Below, piece after piece: positions 6,776-7,979 of a stretch of 7,979 nt of DNA. The notes beneath the pieces were generated by a model. The model saw nothing but the letters and a program-made list of their open reading frames with translations. It made no database searches and was not told where the DNA came from. The stretch is taken from positions 1 through 7,979 of the forward strand of contig CALGHW010000046.1 of the NCBI GenBank assembly GCA_937916075.1, given 5' to 3'. Source of the stretch: an uncultured Prevotella sp. GTDB lineage: Bacteria; Bacteroidota; Bacteroidia; Bacteroidales; Bacteroidaceae. Each line of letters starts with the position of its first letter. The first letter of the stretch is position 1. The translations under genes were made by a program, and so were the position numbers.

Positions 6776-6840
6776 AGAAAGCCAAAGGGCAGGGAGTGAA
6801 AATAGCTCCCTGCCCTTTGGCTTTCTCGGTGGTGTTTTTT
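6776..6840 (+). terminator. Strong hairpin terminator between convergent queC and trmD
   Basis: Bases 6776-6796 and 6806-6826 form a perfect 21-bp stem containing CCAAAGGGCAGGGAG, with a 9-nt loop (TGAAAATAG). A T6 run lies at 6835-6840, eight bases after the stem on the plus strand. This fits termination of queC 25 nt after its stop. On the minus strand the hairpin also follows the trmD stop (6855), with a weaker T-run, so it may serve both genes. Confidence 0.85.
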
Positions 6841-6854
6841 ACGCCCGTATAAAT

Positions 6855-7529
6855 TCACTTCAGTAAGTCAGGCCGCAACCGCTTGGTGCGTTCTATGGCT
6901 TGGTCCATCTCCCAAGCCTTGATTTTTGCCTCGTTGCCACTGAGCAGGATGTCGGGCACCTTCCATCCCTTATAGTCGGCCGGACGTGTGTAGATGGGAG
7001 CCGACAGCAGGTCATCCTGGAAACAGTCGGAGAGGGCACTCTGCTCGTCGCCGATGACTCCCGGGACCACCCTCACAATAGCGTCGGCCATGACCGCAGC
7101 CGCCAGCTCGCCTCCTGTCAGCACATAGTCGCCGATGGAGATTTCGCGGGTGATGAGATGGTCTCGGATACGCTGGTCGATACCTTTGTAGTGTCCACAG
7201 AGGATAATCAGATTCTGGGCCATCGACAAGTCGTTGGCCACATGCTGGGTAAACTGCTCCCCGTCGGGCGATGTGAAGATGACCTCGTCGTATTCGCGCT
7301 CCGCCTTCAGGGCGGTAATGGCACGGTCGATAGGCTCACACTGCATCACCATTCCGGCAAAGCCCCCATAGGGATAGTCGTCCACACGGCGCCACTTGTC
7401 GAGTGTGTAGTCGCGCAGGTTGTGCAGATGGATTTCGGCCAAGCCCTTTTTCTGGGCCCGTGCCAAGATGGACTCATGTACGAATCCTTCTATCATTTCC
7501 GGTAAAACCGTAATTATATCTATTCTCAT
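6855..7529 (-). CDS. trmD: tRNA (guanine-N1-)-methyltransferase TrmD
   Basis: TrmD transfers a methyl group from S-adenosylmethionine to G37 of tRNAs, which prevents +1 frameshifting, and is normally essential. The 224-residue protein opens with MRIDIITVLPEMIEGF. It carries DDYPYGGFAGMVMQCEPI (50-67), and the trefoil-knot cofactor site CGHYKGIDQRI (111-121) and SIGDYVLTGGELAA (131-144). It ends with the tRNA-binding C-terminal part PIYTRPADYKGWKVPDILLSG (178-198) and ERTKRLRPDLL. The frame is open 42 codons further upstream, to 7655. I reject that longer start because the extension is Phe/Asn/Tyr-rich, would cover both the trmD and infC promoters, and lies outside the conserved fold. The start at 7529 gives the usual length. 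It is convergent with queC and divergent from infC. Confidence 0.96.
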   Translation of the reverse strand: MRIDIITVLPEMIEGFVHESILARAQKKGLAEIHLHNLRDYTLDKWRRVDDYPYGGFAGMVMQCEPIDRAITALKAEREYDEVIFTSPDGEQFTQHVANDLSMAQNLIILCGHYKGIDQRIRDHLITREISIGDYVLTGGELAAAVMADAIVRVVPGVIGDEQSALSDCFQDDLLSAPIYTRPADYKGWKVPDILLSGNEAKIKAWEMDQAIERTKRLRPDLLK

Positions 7530-7537
7530 AAACGTTG

Positions 7538-7569
7538 CAAAATTACTGATTTTTGGGATGATACGCAAA
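7538..7569 (-). promoter_or_regulatory. Bacteroidetes-type promoter of trmD
   Basis: Read on the minus strand, TTTG (7569-7566) and TAATTTTG (7545-7538) are separated by 20 nt. Transcription would start around 7530-7533, only 0-4 nt before the ATG at 7529, so the message should be leaderless or nearly so. This placement also supports the short trmD start. Confidence 0.7.
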
Positions 7570-7585
7570 AAAGTTAAGAAAAAGT

Positions 7586-7616
7586 TTTGCAGGTTGTATG
7601 AAAAGTAGTAAATTTG
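7586..7616 (+). promoter_or_regulatory. Bacteroidetes-type promoter of infC
   Basis: TTTG at 7586-7589 and TAAATTTG at 7609-7616 are 19 nt apart. The predicted start near 7621-7624 leaves a leader of roughly 20 nt before the infC ATG. The -33 element lies only 16 nt from that of the divergent trmD promoter, so the two promoters sit back to back. Confidence 0.8.
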
Positions 7617-7641
7617 CACCCGATTTTCATAAAATAGCTGA

Positions 7642-7979
7642 ATGAAGAATGACAATATAAAGAATCAGTATCGTGTAAACGAGCAGATTCGAGTACGTGA
7701 AGTCCGCATTGTAGGTGACGGCGGATCGACAGTAGTCCCTACACGCCAAGCCTTGGAAATGGCGCGCGAGCAGGGGGTTGACCTCGTTGAAATCTCACCC
7801 AACGCCAATCCTCCGGTTTGTCGTCTCATTGACTATTCCAAGTTCCTCTACCAGCAGAAGAAGCGCGCTAAGGAGCTGAAAGCCAAGCAGGTGAAGGTGG
7901 AGGTGAAGGAAATCCGTTTCGGACCTCAGACCGACGAGCACGACTATCAGTTTAAGTTGAAGCATGCCAAGGAATTCTT
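7642..7979 (+). CDS. infC: Translation initiation factor IF-3, 3' end outside the window
   Basis: IF-3 binds the 30S subunit, keeps ribosomal subunits apart and checks start-codon and initiator-tRNA pairing. The visible part has 112 complete codons of an expected 170-200. It begins MKNDNIKNQYRVNEQIRV, then shows the N-domain signature VREVRIVGDGGS (18-29), ALEMAREQGVDLVEISPNAN (37-56) and PPVCRLIDYSKFLYQQKKR (57-75). The lysine-rich linker helix (KRAKELKAKQ, 74-83) follows, then the start of the C-domain with VKEIRFGPQTDEHDY (88-102). The ATG at 7642 is preceded directly by an in-frame stop (TGA 7639-7641), so no earlier start is possible. It uses ATG rather than the rare AUU known from E. 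coli infC. No thrS lies upstream; instead it is divergent from trmD with its own promoter. It probably leads an rpmI-rplT operon beyond the edge. Confidence 0.96.
   Translation, partial: MKNDNIKNQYRVNEQIRVREVRIVGDGGSTVVPTRQALEMAREQGVDLVEISPNANPPVCRLIDYSKFLYQQKKRAKELKAKQVKVEVKEIRFGPQTDEHDYQFKLKHAKEF

Noticed and set aside
5986..6858. 290-codon minus-strand frame opposite queC
   Set aside because: It covers the queC promoter, the whole queC gene and the terminator on the opposite strand; it is a shadow of queC, which has all catalytic and zinc motifs.
7530..7655. N-terminal extension of trmD to 7655
   Set aside because: It would add 42 residues of low-complexity AT-rich translation upstream of the conserved MRIDIITVLP start and contain two promoters.

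Overview
The window looks like a chromosomal segment of a Bacteroidales bacterium, most likely Prevotella or a relative. Four promoters match the Bacteroidetes pattern TTTG-N19/20-TAnnTTTG, leaders are A-rich without clear Shine-Dalgarno sites, and the proteins (BtuG-type surface lipoprotein, IF-3, TrmD) are of Bacteroidetes type. The genus is inferred from protein character only.

Positions 1-531 hold a 71-nt stem-loop at the left edge, about 200 nt of AT-rich DNA without a convincing gene, a promoter (279-309), a class-I-like cobalamin riboswitch (about 314-473) and a GC-rich expression platform (467-516). These precede a four-gene vitamin B12 uptake operon at 532-5863: btuB (TonB-dependent outer-membrane receptor), btuG (surface beta-propeller lipoprotein that captures corrinoid), a btuF-like substrate-binding lipoprotein, and btuC (inner-membrane FecCD permease). 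Together they would take cobalamin from the cell surface (BtuG), across the outer membrane (BtuB), through the periplasm (BtuF) and into the cytoplasm (BtuC). The partner ATPase btuD is not here. The btuC stop overlaps a start codon that opens only five codons, followed at once by a 65-nt near-perfect palindrome.

Positions 6018-6840 hold a single-gene unit: promoter, queC (preQ0 synthase of queuosine biosynthesis) and a 21-bp hairpin terminator. Convergent to it is trmD (6855-7529, minus strand), the tRNA m1G37 methyltransferase. Its promoter lies so close to the start codon that the mRNA is predicted to have almost no leader. Back to back with that promoter is the infC promoter. infC (IF-3) starts at 7642 and runs off the right edge.

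I saw no tRNA, rRNA, CRISPR array, transposase or phage gene. The main points of interest are the riboswitch switching geometry, the missing btuD with a possible scar, two long palindromic stem-loops flanking the B12 operon, and the compact trmD/infC divergent promoter region.
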